DNA of 64,000 nt from Beta vulgaris subsp. vulgaris. Lineage: Eukaryota; Streptophyta; Magnoliopsida; Caryophyllales; Amaranthaceae. Within the stretch, counting starts at the first letter, position 1, and each line of letters begins with the position of its first letter. The notes under the pieces are model-generated. The model was not told the origin of the DNA, ran no database searches, and saw nothing but the letters and a program-made list of their open reading frames with translations. This document shows, one piece after another, positions 11,466 through 22,792 of this stretch. The translations under genes and the position numbers were made by a program. Location: contig NC_079203.1 in assembly GCF_026745355.1 (NCBI RefSeq), positions 42,021,492 to 42,085,491 of the forward strand, read 5' to 3'.

Positions 11466-14400
11466 TTCAACCATGTGTTACAAGAGTCCGACCCATATGA
11501 TTTATGGAAGAAATTGGAAGGTCTTTATGAAAGGAAGACCGCACATAACAAAGCTTCATTAATTAAGAGACTTGTTAATTTGACATTAAAAGGTGGAAAG
11601 TTTGTTTTTGAGGATCTGAGTGACTTCCAAGATATTGTTAACAAGTTGACTACTATGAATATTATTCTTGATGCTGAATTACATGCTTTGTTGTGTCGAG
11701 ATTTTTAACAGACACCTGAGAAACTTTGCTTGTGACTATTAGTAACTCTGCTCCGGATGGTGTGCTATCTTTGTATGTAATCAAATAAACTAAGTTTAAT
11801 GATGATATAACAAGAAAAGAGATGGGAGTTGATAGTTCACATGCTCTTGTTGTTGAGAGTCGTGGAAGAAGCAAGAGTACGGGTCTCAAAAATCGTGGTA
11901 ACTCAAAGGGGAGGTCAAAGTATAGAGATACAGAGACTAGGATATGTCATCACTACAACAAGCATGGCCACATTAAAAAGTTTTGCTACCGTTGGAAGAA
12001 AGAACAAGGTAAGAAGAGAGACTCGATCACAGACTCACAAAAACAAGGAGAAGATAAAAGTACCGTAGCAACCGCTTCTATGATTGATGACGAGGTCACT
12101 TTGATTTGTGCAACTAGTGAGTGTCATCATGTAGAAAGTTCAGATAAAGACTGGCTTGTAGATTTAGGTGCTTCATACCATTGTGTTCCTAAAAGGGAGT
12201 ATTTTACGAACTATCTATCTGGTGATTTTTATAGTGTGAAGATAGGGAACAAGAGCTCAGCTAACATTATTGGGGTAGGTTAAATTCGTGTGCAGACAAG
12301 TGTTGGGTGCATGCTTGCATTGAAGATGCGCCATATTCCTGGTTTAGGCCTTAATCTGTTGTCTGCAAATGTCCTTGATCAAGAATGGTTCTGACATACC
12401 TTCGGTGATGGTAATTGGAAATTATCTTTGGGTTCGATGACAGTTGCTCATGAAGAGTTGTGTTGTTCTTTGTATAAGACATACTTGAGTGTATGTTCCG
12501 GTGAGCTGAATGCAGTTGAAGAAAAAAATTCTCCAAATTTTTTGCGTCGAAGGATAGGGCATATGACAGACAAGGGGATCAAACTGTTAGCTGGTAAATC
12601 TTTTATTCCTGTTCAAATAAGAGTTTCTCTTGACCCTTGTGATCATTGTTTAGCAGGTAACAGCATAGAACTTCTTTTTCTACGAAATCAATCAGAAGGC
12701 AAGAAAAATTGGAGTGAGTTCACTCTGATCTTTGCAGTCATATTGAGGTGGAGTCTCTTAGTTGCAATAGATATTTTGTCACTTTCATTGATGATGCTAC
12801 TCGAAGAACTTAGGTGTATATGTTGAAGACAAAAAGCCAAGTGTTCGAGATTTTAAGAAAGTTTCATGCCATGGTAGAAAGAGAGATCGAAAGGAAGTTG
12901 AAGTGTCTTCGATCTAACAACAGTGGTGAGTATACTTCGAGTGAGTTCAATTATTATTGCTCACAACATGGCATTAGACATGAGAAGACAGAGCCCAACA
13001 CACTACAACACAATGGAGTTGCGAATCGAATGAACAGAACCATTGTAGAGAAGGTGAGGTGCATGCTTAAAACGTCTGATCTTCCTAAGACATTTTGGGC
13101 TGAAGTAGTGCAATGTGTCGTGTATTTATTAATCGATCTCCATCAACTCCTATTGGTATTGACATATTAGAGAGAGCATGAAAGACACGTGATCCCACTT
13201 ATTCACATTTGAGAGTCTTTGGCCGTAAGACATGCATGCATATGCCTAAAGAACCGAGGTCATAGCTTTATTCGAAATCCAATCCATGTGTACTTGTTGG
13301 GCATGGGGATAAAGAGTATGGTTTCAGGCTCAATGATCCATAAAATAAGAATGTAGCGAGAAGTAGGGATGTAGTATTCTTTAAGCACGAGAATGGTGTA
13401 GATCTTCTTAGTACAACGTACACTTCTACTTCAGAGTTGTCTTTTCATACTACTAATGATTCTACTTCTAGTCCTCCTGTGATTCAACCATCAAATCATA
13501 ATGAGAATGAAATTTTGAGGATGAACTGAATGATGTACATGATGACGTTGGTGAGGTACAACCTGATAATAATGTACCAGATCATGTTGATGATGAAGAT
13601 CTTGATGAGTCTTTATCCGATGAAGAAATTGAAGAGGATGATGCAAATGAGGAAGTGGTTCATAAAGAAATTCATGAGATGGAGCGGGGAAACCTACCCC
13701 TCAAGTGAAGGATACATAAATTAGCAGATCCACTAGAGAGCATAAACTTTCAACAAAGTATCCAAGCTCAGAGTTCATTCTAATTAGTAAAAATGGAGAG
13801 CTAGAGAATTATTAAGAGGTCTTGTCTCATGATGAGAAAAAACCAGTGGCTCGATGCTACGAAGAAGGATATGGATTCCTTGAAAATGAATGACTTTTAT
13901 GAGCTAGTGAAGCCTCCTAAGGGCAAGAAAGTCCTGAGAAACAGATGGGTTTTCAAGAACAAGAAAGATGGTTAGAAGATAGTGAAGCACAAAGCCAGAT
14001 TGGTTGTAAATGGATGCAACCACAAAAGGGCATTGACTTTGATGAGATCTTCTCTCGATAGTCAAAATGACATCTATTAGATTGTATTGGGTTTAGCGGC
14101 AAGTCTTGATCTTGAGTTGGAACAACTTGATGTAAAAACCGTGTATTTACATGGTGACTTGCAAGAAGAGATCTACATGGAGAAACCTGAAGGTTTTGAA
14201 GAAAAAGGAAATAATAAACTTGTTTGCAAGTAAATAAGAGTCCTGATGGACTCAAACAAGCACCAAGGCGGTGGCATCGGGAATTTGATTCGTTTATGAC
14301 AAGCAATAGTTATCAACGAATTACAGGCGATCCTTGTGTGTATTTCAGAAAATTCCGTAGATGTAACTTTATCATCCTTCTTTTATATGTAGATGATATG

Positions 14401-15117
14401 TTGGTAGTTGGACAAGATGCAGATATGATTTAAAATCTTAAGAAAGCCTTATCCAAGTCATTTGACGTGAAAGACTTGGGTCCAACAAAGGAAACCTTAG
14501 GCATGCATGGAGATTGTTCGTGACAGGAAAGCTAGGAAATTGTGGTTATCTCAGGAGAAGTATGTTGAACGCGTGCTTGAAAGGTTAAATATGAAGCATG
14601 CTAAGCCTATTAGTACATCTCTAGCAACACACTTCAAGCTAAGTGAGAAAGCTTGTGCTACAACAGAGAAGGAGAAAAAAAACTATGTCATCCATTTCTT
14701 ACTCTTCTGCTATTGGTTCCTTGATGCATGATATGGTGTGTACTAGACTTAATCTTCCACATGCAGTCAGTTTCGTGAGTCATTTCTTATCCAATCCGGG
14801 TAAGGCTCACTCAGAAGCAGTTAGTGGATCTTCAGATGCTTGGCTTAAGAGGTTCCTTGGAGATTTGGGTTTGAAGCAAGGAGAGTATGTAGTGCTTTGT
14901 GATAGTCAAAGTGCTATGAATTTGAGCAAGAATGCAATGTATCATGCTCGTACTAAGTGATGTTAGATATCATTGGCTACAAGATATGATCGAGGAAAAG
15001 CAATTGAAGCTGAAGAAATTCCACACCGATAAAAATGGTGCTGGTAACTTGACAAAGGTAGTTTCCGGAAGTAAGCTTGACGTTTGTAGCAAGCTTGCAG
15101 GAAGGAGCTTCAAGTAA
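11466..15117 (+). pseudogene. Ty1/copia gag-pol remnant, copy A
   Basis: Decayed polyprotein of a TNT1-like copia element spread over all three frames. In order: gag from YDLWKKLEGLYERKTAHNKA (11475-11708; the N-terminus is missing); a zinc knuckle CHHYNKHGHIKKFC with the second Cys replaced by Tyr (about 11945); protease WLVDLGASYHC (about 12150; active-site DSG reads DLG); GAG-pre-integrase (12500-12660); integrase core with EFNYYCSQHGI (12814-13170); reverse transcriptase with LEQLDVK and YVDDMLVVGQ (14100-14430); RNase H DSQSAMNLSKNAMYHARTK (about 14900-14960). Many frameshifts and stops break it. It cannot encode a working polyprotein. The neighbour at 15155 is its 3' LTR. Confidence 0.9.
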
Positions 15118-15154
15118 TGATTGAAGCGTGTTGGTCTTCCCTGGAGCGGGATAT

Positions 15155-15580
15155 TGTTGAGGTATCCAACTCAATTTGTAATATTCTTATATTACTTTTA
15201 GACACATGCATTCTGATATTTTATAGTGGACATGTTATATCTTAATTTTTGGGTCCATTTTTAGCATGGGTTTTATGGCTTCATAAGTAAGCTTTGGTGC
15301 TAACCCTTGAAGAAAAATAAGGGTAGTAAGTTTGAGAAACAACAGCTGAATGACCACACATAAAATTCGGAAAACACTAGAGAAAGAGAGAGAGAGGGAG
15401 AGAGCGGAGAGAGTCTAGGTTCGAAGTTTTCAAGTCAGCCTTCAGAAAATCGCTCATGGCGAGAAATTCCATCGTTCGATCATCTAAAATTTTGATAGCT
15501 TATTCCAGAGGACAAGAGCTTCATTTTGGATGGTTCGATCGTCGTTTTGTTTGGAAATCTCTCTCGATCGAAGTGTTGTT
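15155..15580 (+). repeat. Copia 3' LTR, first part (copy A)
   Basis: Starts TGTTGAGGTATCC right after a purine tract (GGAGCGGGATAT, 15143-15154) that serves as polypurine tract. The LTR is interrupted at 15580 by a CACTA element and resumes at 16989. A short (GA)n stretch lies at 15385-15412. Confidence 0.75.
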
Positions 15581-16988
15581 TACTAGTGGAAACAAACGCA
15601 AGGGCTGCAGTGCAAGGGCTGCAGTGCAAGGGTTGCGTTGTGCAAGGGTTGCGTTTTTTGAAAAAACGCAGCCCTTAATAGTTAAGGGATGTAGTTATTC
15701 CAAAAACCGCAACCCTTCATATACGAAGGTCTGCAGTCAATACGAAAACCGCAGCCCTTTTAGTGAAGGGTTATGGTTAGTCAAAAAGAGTTGTCCTATA
15801 AGTAATAAAGGGTTGCGGTTAGTCGAAAGTCGCAGCCCTATAAGTAATAAAGGGCTGCGATTTTTGGGGCTAACCGCAACTCTTTTATGGGATTTTTTTT
15901 GAAAAATTTATTTAAAATGAATTCTATCTCGAGGGCCCTATAAGTAATTTTAAGCGGGTAGGGTTTCCTCATTATTTCTTTTTCCGTTCTCACAATCTCC
16001 TTCCCTCAATATTCTCTCTCCCCTCACTCTCATCTGCTTGTTCTTTACCCCTACACTGCTGCATCAGCACTGCTTCCGCCGTCCCTCATCTGTGCACCAC
16101 AGCCCAGTACTCTCTTCCCTCGATTCAAACCACCACATCTCTCTCCTTCCTCGTTTCGAACCACCACAACTTCTCCTCCCTTGTCTCGCCGGATCGCATA
16201 AATCGTAATTTGCTTATGTTTGTGATAACATAATGTCTAACTAGAAGATTTTCGGGCGTAAACTAAACTTAAATCTAACTGCAGTTTTTCTCATGTTTTT
16301 ATCTTCAATTTCTTTTCTCGATCTAGCGAAATATGAAAGAATTTTGAAAATTAATTTTCGATAATTTATAGGAACAACGCCATCAAAACAAGGGAGGAGA
16401 GGACAAGAAATGGTTTGCCGCAAAGACCTCTAGTGGTAGTTTGCCGCGAAGACCTCTAGTGGGGGTTCGAAACGAGGGAGGAGAAGACAAGAAATGAAAA
16501 GTATCGATGTTCGATAATTTCTATTGTTATCATGTTGATGTATTGTTATCATAAATTGGAAAGATTGTATTGATGTTTGAGCAATAGAGTGGAACTCTTT
16601 CCATTGAATATAAAATAATAATGATATGAAACATGTTGCTTAGAAAAATTTAACGATTTTATTTTATAGAATTTATAAAACTGTAAATTTAGTTTGTAGA
16701 ATTTGTGATCTTCTTAGCTTTTCTTGATATATTTAGGAGCAAAAATTTGAAAAAAAAAGTAATTTTTTTTGGGTCAAAAGGGCTGCGATTTGGGTTTAAA
16801 CCGGAACCCTTTGTAAAAAGAAGGGTTGCAGTTCAGGAGAAATTTTTTTTTGGACCTAAACCACAGGCCTTGGTAGTGAATGGCTACGGTAAAAAACCGC
16901 AACCCTTCAATTTTGCCGAAGGGTTGCGTGCCAAAAACACAGCCTGTAGGGTTGTTTTGACGTACCCTTGTGTTTTATTTCATTAGTG
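15581..16988. mobile_element. Non-autonomous CACTA element 1, copy A (1.4 kb)
   Basis: Ends are TACTAGTGGAAAC (left, first base changed from CACTA) and the complement of CACTAATGAAAT (right), flanked by GTT on both sides (15578-15580 and 16989-16991), the 3-bp duplication expected of CACTA. Subterminal regions (15595-15870 and 16775-16960) carry many copies of AAGGGCTGCGGTT in both orientations. No transposase is encoded. The middle has a pyrimidine-rich segment (16000-16200), inverted repeats (about 16141-16190 versus 16385-16491) and a 25-bp direct repeat TTTGCCGC[A/G]AAGACCTCTAG (16416-16465). The element is inserted in the copia 3' LTR. Confidence 0.85.
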
Positions 16989-17345
16989 GTTTTTTGGTGA
17001 ATTCTACTCCTTTTGTTCTCTATTTTTGATCTCTTATCGTTCTTTTTGGTGGGTGTATGAATCCTTTGTAATCTGATTTGGGATTGTTTTTCCTTCAATT
17101 TTATCAATAAGAGAAGTTAGGGTGGACTCCTCAATGGTCCGTGGTTTTTATCCTCCATATCGAATGGGTTTTCCATTTAAAAAACTCGTGTAGATTATTA
17201 TCGTTCTTCCTATATTTGGTATTATTATGTTGCTTACTACTGCATATTTTTTTGATTTATTGGTAATTGTGTGACAATTTTGGGTTGAATGGTTAGAATT
17301 GTTAGTTGATTGTGTTGTTTGCGTGACATTGTGGGTGTCGTAGTG
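16989..17345 (+). repeat. Copia 3' LTR, second part (copy A)
   Basis: Resumes after the CACTA element with GTTTTTTGGTGAATTC and runs through U3/R/U5-like sequence (AATTTTATCAATAAGA, an AATAA-type signal, then GGGTTTTCCATTTAAA). The LTR end was not fixed; a CA end at about 17244 or a later one is possible. The same sequence is at 39827 and 52908. Confidence 0.55.
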
Positions 17346-17840
17346 ACCCCTTCCGATCCCTACATTTCCTTTTCTGGCAGTTCGAGCACCAACCTCAAGA
17401 ACCAACCTGGTCACATTATTAATTCACGTCAAGTGCAATCAAGATCAGTGATCTTTCCGGTGCCTCCGGTGCCCGGCATTGCAGGTTAAGAAGAAGGTTA
17501 TGCTGCAGCTGCGAAAAATGTGGCATAGTCAGTGATGCGATGGAGAAGTTATCCGCGCTCGAAAGGGTGTGGATGCACGAAAGTTTGGGGAAGGAGAAAT
17601 GGTGTCAGGCTATGAGACAACGGCTCACATCAGGTATCTGCGTGGAATAACTCAAAGAGAAAAAGGAGGGAACAGGGGAAAAAGGGAGGAGTTATAGGTG
17701 CAAGGCGTCGACAGTTGGGGAAAGGTGCCGAAGAAGTTCGATTAGATCTCGGGTGTCAGGATTAGAGGAGAGGGGTGGGGTTGTTTTTGGGGTTGGGGAA
17801 GGAGATAAAGTGGCTTCCAGTGTGTGGGGTGGGAGGGTCT
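17346..17840 (+). other. Candidate captured gene fragment (copy A)
   Basis: GC-richer than its surroundings. In copies A (17355-17490) and C (about 53290-53460) the plus strand reads protein-like: SSTNLKNQPG, then FPVPPVPGIAG, and in C onward to EEGYDAAAKNVA before a stop. A further protein-like stretch in another frame (SALERVWMHESLGKEKW, about 17560-17610) follows. No family was recognised. Present in all three units (see 40181 and 53271), so it has been amplified with them. Confidence 0.4.
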
Positions 17841-18904
17841 AGTCATTAAGTGGCCGATTGCGGCGATTTTGGCCGCGCAACAATTAAGGGCGCAACAATA
17901 GATAACTAGCCTATTGCTTTGATTTTTGACTGAAGCAATAGGCCAAGCTATTGCTGCCATTCCTGCCCAAAACCACAGCAATATGTTACACCTAGTGCTA
18001 CGGGTTTGGCTAGGAAGTGCGACAATAGGTGTAACATATTGTTGCGGTAAGCCGCAATAATAGGTAGTGGTACACGTAAATTTTTTTTCTTGCATTTTGC
18101 CATCAAATTTGAAAGATAAAAAGGCTTAAATAAAAAAAAAACACTTCTGATTGAAACTAATGACAAAGAATTCTCATACAAAGTTCAAAAACATAAAAAA
18201 TTCAAAAAGACATATTGAATATATTATTATATTACAATATATTTAGGGCAGATTTTTTTAAAAATCAAAATTATAGTGCCAAAAGGCAACAGATCTGAAA
18301 AGAAATTATAACAATTATAGAGCAGTAGCTCGAAATAATAGAATATAAGAAATAATATACTACAACAATAATATGGTAATACCACAAAACACTACAACTG
18401 AAAATATTATAACAACCATCATATAAGTTATAACAAAAACAATTACAAAAATTACATATATTCTAAATTTATAAGTTATAATAACAACAATATAATAACA
18501 ACAACAAGAAACAAGCGTGCTTCTGTAGCGAGCCCTTTACCATCAAGTACTTGTTTTTGCAAGGCTCTTGTTGCTTTTTTTTAAGTTAATAATCCCTGTA
18601 AGTAAGCACGCCTTCAAAATGGGATTTCACATAAAGAATTATAGCTTAAAGGATGGCCATAGAACCCTGGGAGGTGTTAGAGTGGTAATCGAGGTTCTTT
18701 ACAAACATTAAATGTTTGCATAATTTCAGTCAGGATTTCAGCCATTACACTCTCAGTTCCTATTATCCCTTTTTTCTTGCTTTTTTTTTTTGCGTGTTTG
18801 GTGGGGGGGGTTAGAAAGGGGAGAGAGAGAGACACCAGAACCACAAAGAGGGAAAAGAAAGAGGAAGACATATCGACGACAGCGGCGGCCGACAACGAAG
18901 AATT

Positions 18905-19405
18905 CAGCGCCCCGTTCCATGAATATGATCATCCTTCTTTTCAGAATCCAACAACAATTCTTCACCCTTTTGCGCCTCAAAATCAAAAAAAAAAATTACA
19001 CCGAGTTCAAAAACCAATCCAAAAAACAAACCCAACAAAGAACAAATAAAACCCAACAAATCCAACCGCCTGCCAAAAATACAACTCCCCACTCAAATAC
19101 ACATAAAACAGTAAAACCACAACCATCAAATAAAACAAGACATCCCTCACAAATGACGATGGATCAAAGCAAAACGGTGCCGCAAGATCTCAACAGACCC
19201 GACAACAAAACCCAACACAAAAGTTCTCGCCAACAAAATAACATTGAAACCAATATGAGCATTTTCGGTGGAAACAACAATGATAGAAGCAAAAACATTG
19301 GGGGCACCATTACCGAGAGCAAGGAGAGTAACAATGGCCATTGAAGGACAAAGATAGAGGTGGAAAGAAAGTGTTGTGACGATGAGAGAGAAGTGAGATT
19401 TCTTG
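18905..19405 (-). pseudogene. Captured CCX (cation/calcium exchanger) fragment, copy A
   Basis: The minus-strand frame has HFSLIVTTLSFHLYLCPSMA followed by VTLLALGNGAPNVFASI, the alpha-1 repeat signature of the CaCA superfamily (GNGAPD in active exchangers, here GNGAPN). The frame shifts near 19165; a second frame (19092-18904) continues with the next hydrophobic segment (LGLLGFICSLLGLFFG-like in other copies) and a short acidic end (GEELLLDSEKKDD). It covers roughly two to three transmembrane helices of a protein normally over 500 residues, without a start of its own and with the key Asp replaced, so it should not transport ions. Confidence 0.75.
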
Positions 19406-19683
19406 TCGACAGCGTGAAACTGAGAGGATGAGAGGGTTAGAGGAAGAGAGAAGGCGTGAAACTGATGAGAGGAGGAGGAGGCGTGAAACTGATGAGAGGA
19501 AGACAGAGTAAGAGGAGACAACCCTAACTTAACAAGGAAATCCTAGATGTACCATTTTATTATTAATTTTAAAAGCCTATTGCTGCGGTTTTTATATAGG
19601 AACCGCGACAATAGGTTCAAATATTTTTTTTATATTATTTTAATATAGTGTCGCGGTTCATGCCAAAAACCGCAACAATATTG

Positions 19684-20272
19684 ATAAGTGCTTTCCTAAC
19701 GCACTTTATGACTTTCTTTTGCTTGTTTTGGCTCCCTTTTTCCCCTTTTCTTCCCCCTTTCTACTCACTTTTCCCTTCTATTTCATTCACTTGATCATTC
19801 TTGATCATAGTGACATTTTGCTAGATTTTCGATCTATTTTGATCGAACTTCTAGCACATATGCTTTCACCATGTTTGCTCATGTTTTTATTGCAGGTATG
19901 ACCCTTTTCGAGGCCGAGTAATGCGAAACATGACACAAGGGAATGAGCTAGAGGATGAGAGGGAGCATGAGGTGCGCTTGGTATGCCCTGCACACGATGG
20001 TGCGCTCGCACCATCGACCACTTCTGGAGCAGAAAACAGACGACATTGGTGCGCCCGCACCAAGCACAAGGTGTGCCCGCACCTTTGTCAGGTGCGCCCG
20101 CACCTTTGTCAGGTGCGCCCGCACCTTTGTCAGGTGCGCCCGCACCATTTACGGAGGGTTTGTACAAGGAGACAGAAGACTCAGGTGCGCCCGCACCTGA
20201 GGTCTGCTGCACCTTTGCATGGTGCGCCCGCACCGTGCGTTCCGGAAAAGAAATTTTGTTCATTAAATCCTT
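19684..20272 (+). repeat. Insertion in copy A, possible solo LTR
   Basis: Absent from units B and C, where ACAATATCTTTGGTCAAATAATC is continuous. Starts TGATAAGTGC and ends TCCTTTTTCA, so TG..CA ends are possible, but no clean target duplication was found and a few bases of the target seem lost. A pyrimidine-rich left half is followed by a palindromic minisatellite. Confidence 0.45.
20040..20235. repeat. Palindromic 21-bp minisatellite
   Basis: The unit GGTGCGCCCGCACCTTTGTCA occurs in tandem from about 20091, three near-perfect copies, with degenerate copies of the core GGTGCGCCCGCACC before (20048) and after (20184, 20220). The core is nearly self-complementary, so each unit can fold back. 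GC content is far above that of the surrounding DNA. Confidence 0.85.
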
Positions 20273-20304
20273 TTTCAAATAATCAAAAAATTTCCGTTGA
20301 AACT

Positions 20305-20341
20305 ATATTGCTGCGGTTTTCGGCCGAAACCGCAGCAATAT
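20305..20341. repeat. 37-bp near-perfect palindrome (copy A)
   Basis: Arms ATATTGCTGCGGTTT and AAACCGCAGCAATAT around a CGGCCG centre. The same palindrome is at about 23069, 42602 and 62891, inside the right subterminal region of CACTA-like element 3. Confidence 0.85.
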
Positions 20342-20428
20342 GGTAATTTTATATCTTTCTTTTCTTTTTATGTGATATATTACTGTGTATGGGTAAAACC
20401 GCAATAATCAGCAATTATTATATTAGTT

Positions 20429-21310
20429 CTAGTTAAGGGTTAATTGTTAGATTTAAGGAACATAACAGAATGTCCTTAATGACTAACATAGTTGATTTCC
20501 GTTAGTCATTAAGGGCATTATGGACAATTTCTCTTAACTTAGGGTATATGCTGATTGTTTAATCAATGGGGGTAATTTGTGAAAAATCTGTTGTATTTAT
20601 ATGCAATAAGAGATATTGACATTCAAAGAAACATCTCCCCAAAAGGAAATAATGTAATTAAAACAATAACGGAAACATATAATAATGACCCAATTCTATG
20701 TAATTTTTTATCTTTAATATAATGAAATAAATACAATAATTTAACTATATTTACGTGTTGCACAATATTTTATGTCTTTTTTCCAATCATCTATTGACTT
20801 TGAAATTATTTTTTTATCCATATGAGCCACGAAGGCAATACAAAGTATAAAAGAAGGGGAGGGAATTTGAACCTAGAACCTATCATTCATCACACCTCAA
20901 TCTTAACCACTAGGACAAGAAATTCTTGGGAAAAGAAATACAGGGAGATTTGTATGAAGTAATAAGCAATCATCCGCAAAAGCTTGATTCTCTACACAAG
21001 TTCAAAAGTTTCTTTCAAAATTGCTTCTTGTTATCTTAATTATTTTGTTAGAAAAACACCATTCTTTTATCTTTTTCGTTAGTGCTAAAAGAGAATAAAA
21101 AAAAAACTTAAATGGATTTGATGCATAATAACTTATTGTTCATTAAGTATCATAAAATTTAGTCAGTTTTTATTTGATATAGTTTGTTTATATTAGATAT
21201 GTTTATCTTTTTTTTATATAGTCAATTTTTGTATATGATATAAAATACCCTTTTCTATAGTCAGTTTTAGTATGATACAATCAGTCTTTTTTCTTAAATA
21301 TATATAGTTA
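20429..21310. repeat. Repeat-unit flank right of CACTA-like element 3 (A)
   Basis: About 880 bp shared with 23200-24080, 42726-43611 and 63015-63900. It contains an inverted pair AATGACTAAC...GTTAGTCATT (about 20478-20510) and a tRNA-like segment (see 20822). No coding signal. Confidence 0.7.
20822..20935 (-). mobile_element. tRNA-like SINE remnant (copy A)
   Basis: On the minus strand CCTAGTGGTTAAGATTGAGG fits a pol III A box and GGTTCTAGGTTCAAATTCCC, about 35 bases on, fits a B box. The spacing equals that of a tRNA head. Copies at 23600, 43130 and 63415 keep both boxes, the last three with GGCCTAGTGG. Confidence 0.5.
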
Positions 21311-22191
21311 GGGTTTGTTCTCTTCGGCATAAAATAGCTGAACTGAACTAAACTAAACTGAACTGATTGGAGCTGAACTGAACTGAACTGATTGGAGCTG
21401 AACTGAACTCAACTCAACTGAACTAAATTGAATTGAATTGAATTAAATTAAATTGAATTGAACGTAATAAATATATAAATAATATTTAAACAATAATAAT
21501 ATGAATATTAAATAATAATTATAATGATAAGTAATAATAATTATTAATAATAATAGTATTTTGGATATTTTTAAATGATAGTTATAAATAAATAATATTA
21601 ATAATAATAATTTATGATAATAATCATAATTAATAATAATTATTTAATATTATTTGTATTAATATATTAATACTTGATGATGATGTATAATAACAATAAT
21701 ATCTAAGAAGTAAATTAATGTTACTATTTTAATAATTAGATGTTATAATATAATAATATTTAGTAATAAGAATAATGATTGGGTTGGACCGCGAAAATTA
21801 CATCATAAACCGTCTTGACGCGTTTTGATTGGTTCATGACCTAAAAAAACGTGGGTTTATTTGTGCTTTGACCTAAATCATGTTCCTCTTAATAATAATA
21901 GTAATAATAATGAGTAAAGCTATAATAAACAAAATAATATATAGAAACAACAACAACAACAACAACAATAATAAAAATAAAAATAATAATAATAAGAAGA
22001 ATAATTAGTAAAATAAATTATACCAACATAATAATAATATTTAACAAAATTGTTATAAAAGAATGGAGTTGAACTAAACTGAACTGAACTGAACTGAACT
22101 GAACTGAATGGAGCTGAACTGAACTGAACTGAACTAATTGGAACTTAACTGAATTGAACTGAACTAAAAATAAGCTGGGGATAGCATGCCC
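21311..22191. mobile_element. Tourist-like (PIF/Harbinger) element, copy A
   Basis: Ends GGGTTTGTTCTC and the complement of GCATGCCC (GGGCCTGTTCTC in the better preserved copy B), flanked by TTA on both sides (21308-21310 and 22192-22194). Units A' (about 24075) and C (about 63897) have the uninterrupted site ATATAGTTAGTTGTTG, confirming insertion and a 3-bp TTA duplication. Inside, blocks of (CTGAA)n at both ends (21335-21430, 22070-22165) enclose AAT-rich sequence. No transposase. Confidence 0.85.
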
Positions 22192-22194
22192 TTA

Positions 22195-22792
22195 GTTTTG
22201 TATGATATAGTTTGTGTTCCCCGATATAGTCAGTTTTGTGTAATTTAGGCAATATGAGTTCATAATAAGATATCTTGAACCCGATTCATCTAAGACTTGC
22301 TTCAGAAACCTTTTGTTTGAGTCAATGCTAAATACTTTATTTTTTCGAAAATACTATTGGAAATAATTATATGAAGGCAAAAGCTAACGGACGCCCCGGG
22401 GGCGCTAGATAAGAAATATATTGTTGTATTTAATTACTCATATTTATATAAAATAACATAATAATGTATAATTCCAATGCAATGCATTTAAATGCTTTGC
22501 ATTTGAATTAAATGTTTTCCCCTTTCCTTTTGATCTTTGCATTTGAATTATAATTCCAATGCAATGCATTTAAATACTTTGAGTTTTGATCTTTCTTTTT
22601 TCTTTAGGAACAAAAGAGACACGTAACATGCTGATAAGTCTTTATTTGTTAAATACACTAACTACTACAATCAACTCACTAGTATTTATTAAATATGCCA
22701 ACTACTTTGTAACCGACAAATAGTTTTTAAAAATGTAATATTAATTCATTTATGAATGAGTTATACGTAATTAATCATAGAAATAAAAACTA
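22195..22792. repeat. Repeat-unit flank with rearranged join
   Basis: Follows the unit consensus to about 22377 (ATTATATGA), then diverges: 22378-22570 includes GGACGCCCCGGGGGCGCTAG, a short GC palindrome, and two copies of ATTCCAATGCAATGCATTTAAAT (about 22471 and 22553). From about 22570 it rejoins the consensus seen at 27510 and 45400. Confidence 0.5.

Larger units (their letters stand above)
17841..20428. mobile_element. CACTA-like element 3 with CCX capture, copy A
   Basis: Non-autonomous. Both subterminal regions (17850-18075 and 19575-20410) carry repeats of AACCGCAACAATA and its complement. The left terminal repeat, which survives in copy C at 53877, has been lost here: sequence joins at AGTCATTAAGTGGCC. 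The right end is marked by GCAATTATTATATTAGTT. Inside lies a minus-strand fragment of a cation/calcium exchanger gene, and an unrelated 590-bp insertion (19684-20272). The rest (18080-18650) is AT-rich. Confidence 0.7.

Noticed and set aside
15456..15902. 148-codon ORF
   Set aside because: It starts in the copia LTR and reads through the CACTA terminal repeats; no domain, and the frame is broken in copy C.
18777..19344. Plus-strand ORFs of 90 and 184 codons
   Set aside because: They are antisense to the CCX fragment, which has the recognisable protein signature, and are Lys/Thr/Asn-rich without domains.
20040..20235. CRISPR-like array
   Set aside because: The repeats are directly adjacent without unique spacers, and this is a plant nuclear sequence.
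19921..20346. Several overlapping ORFs of 60-157 codons on both strands
   Set aside because: They result from the 21-bp GC minisatellite, which is open in many frames (period divisible by three), not from a gene.
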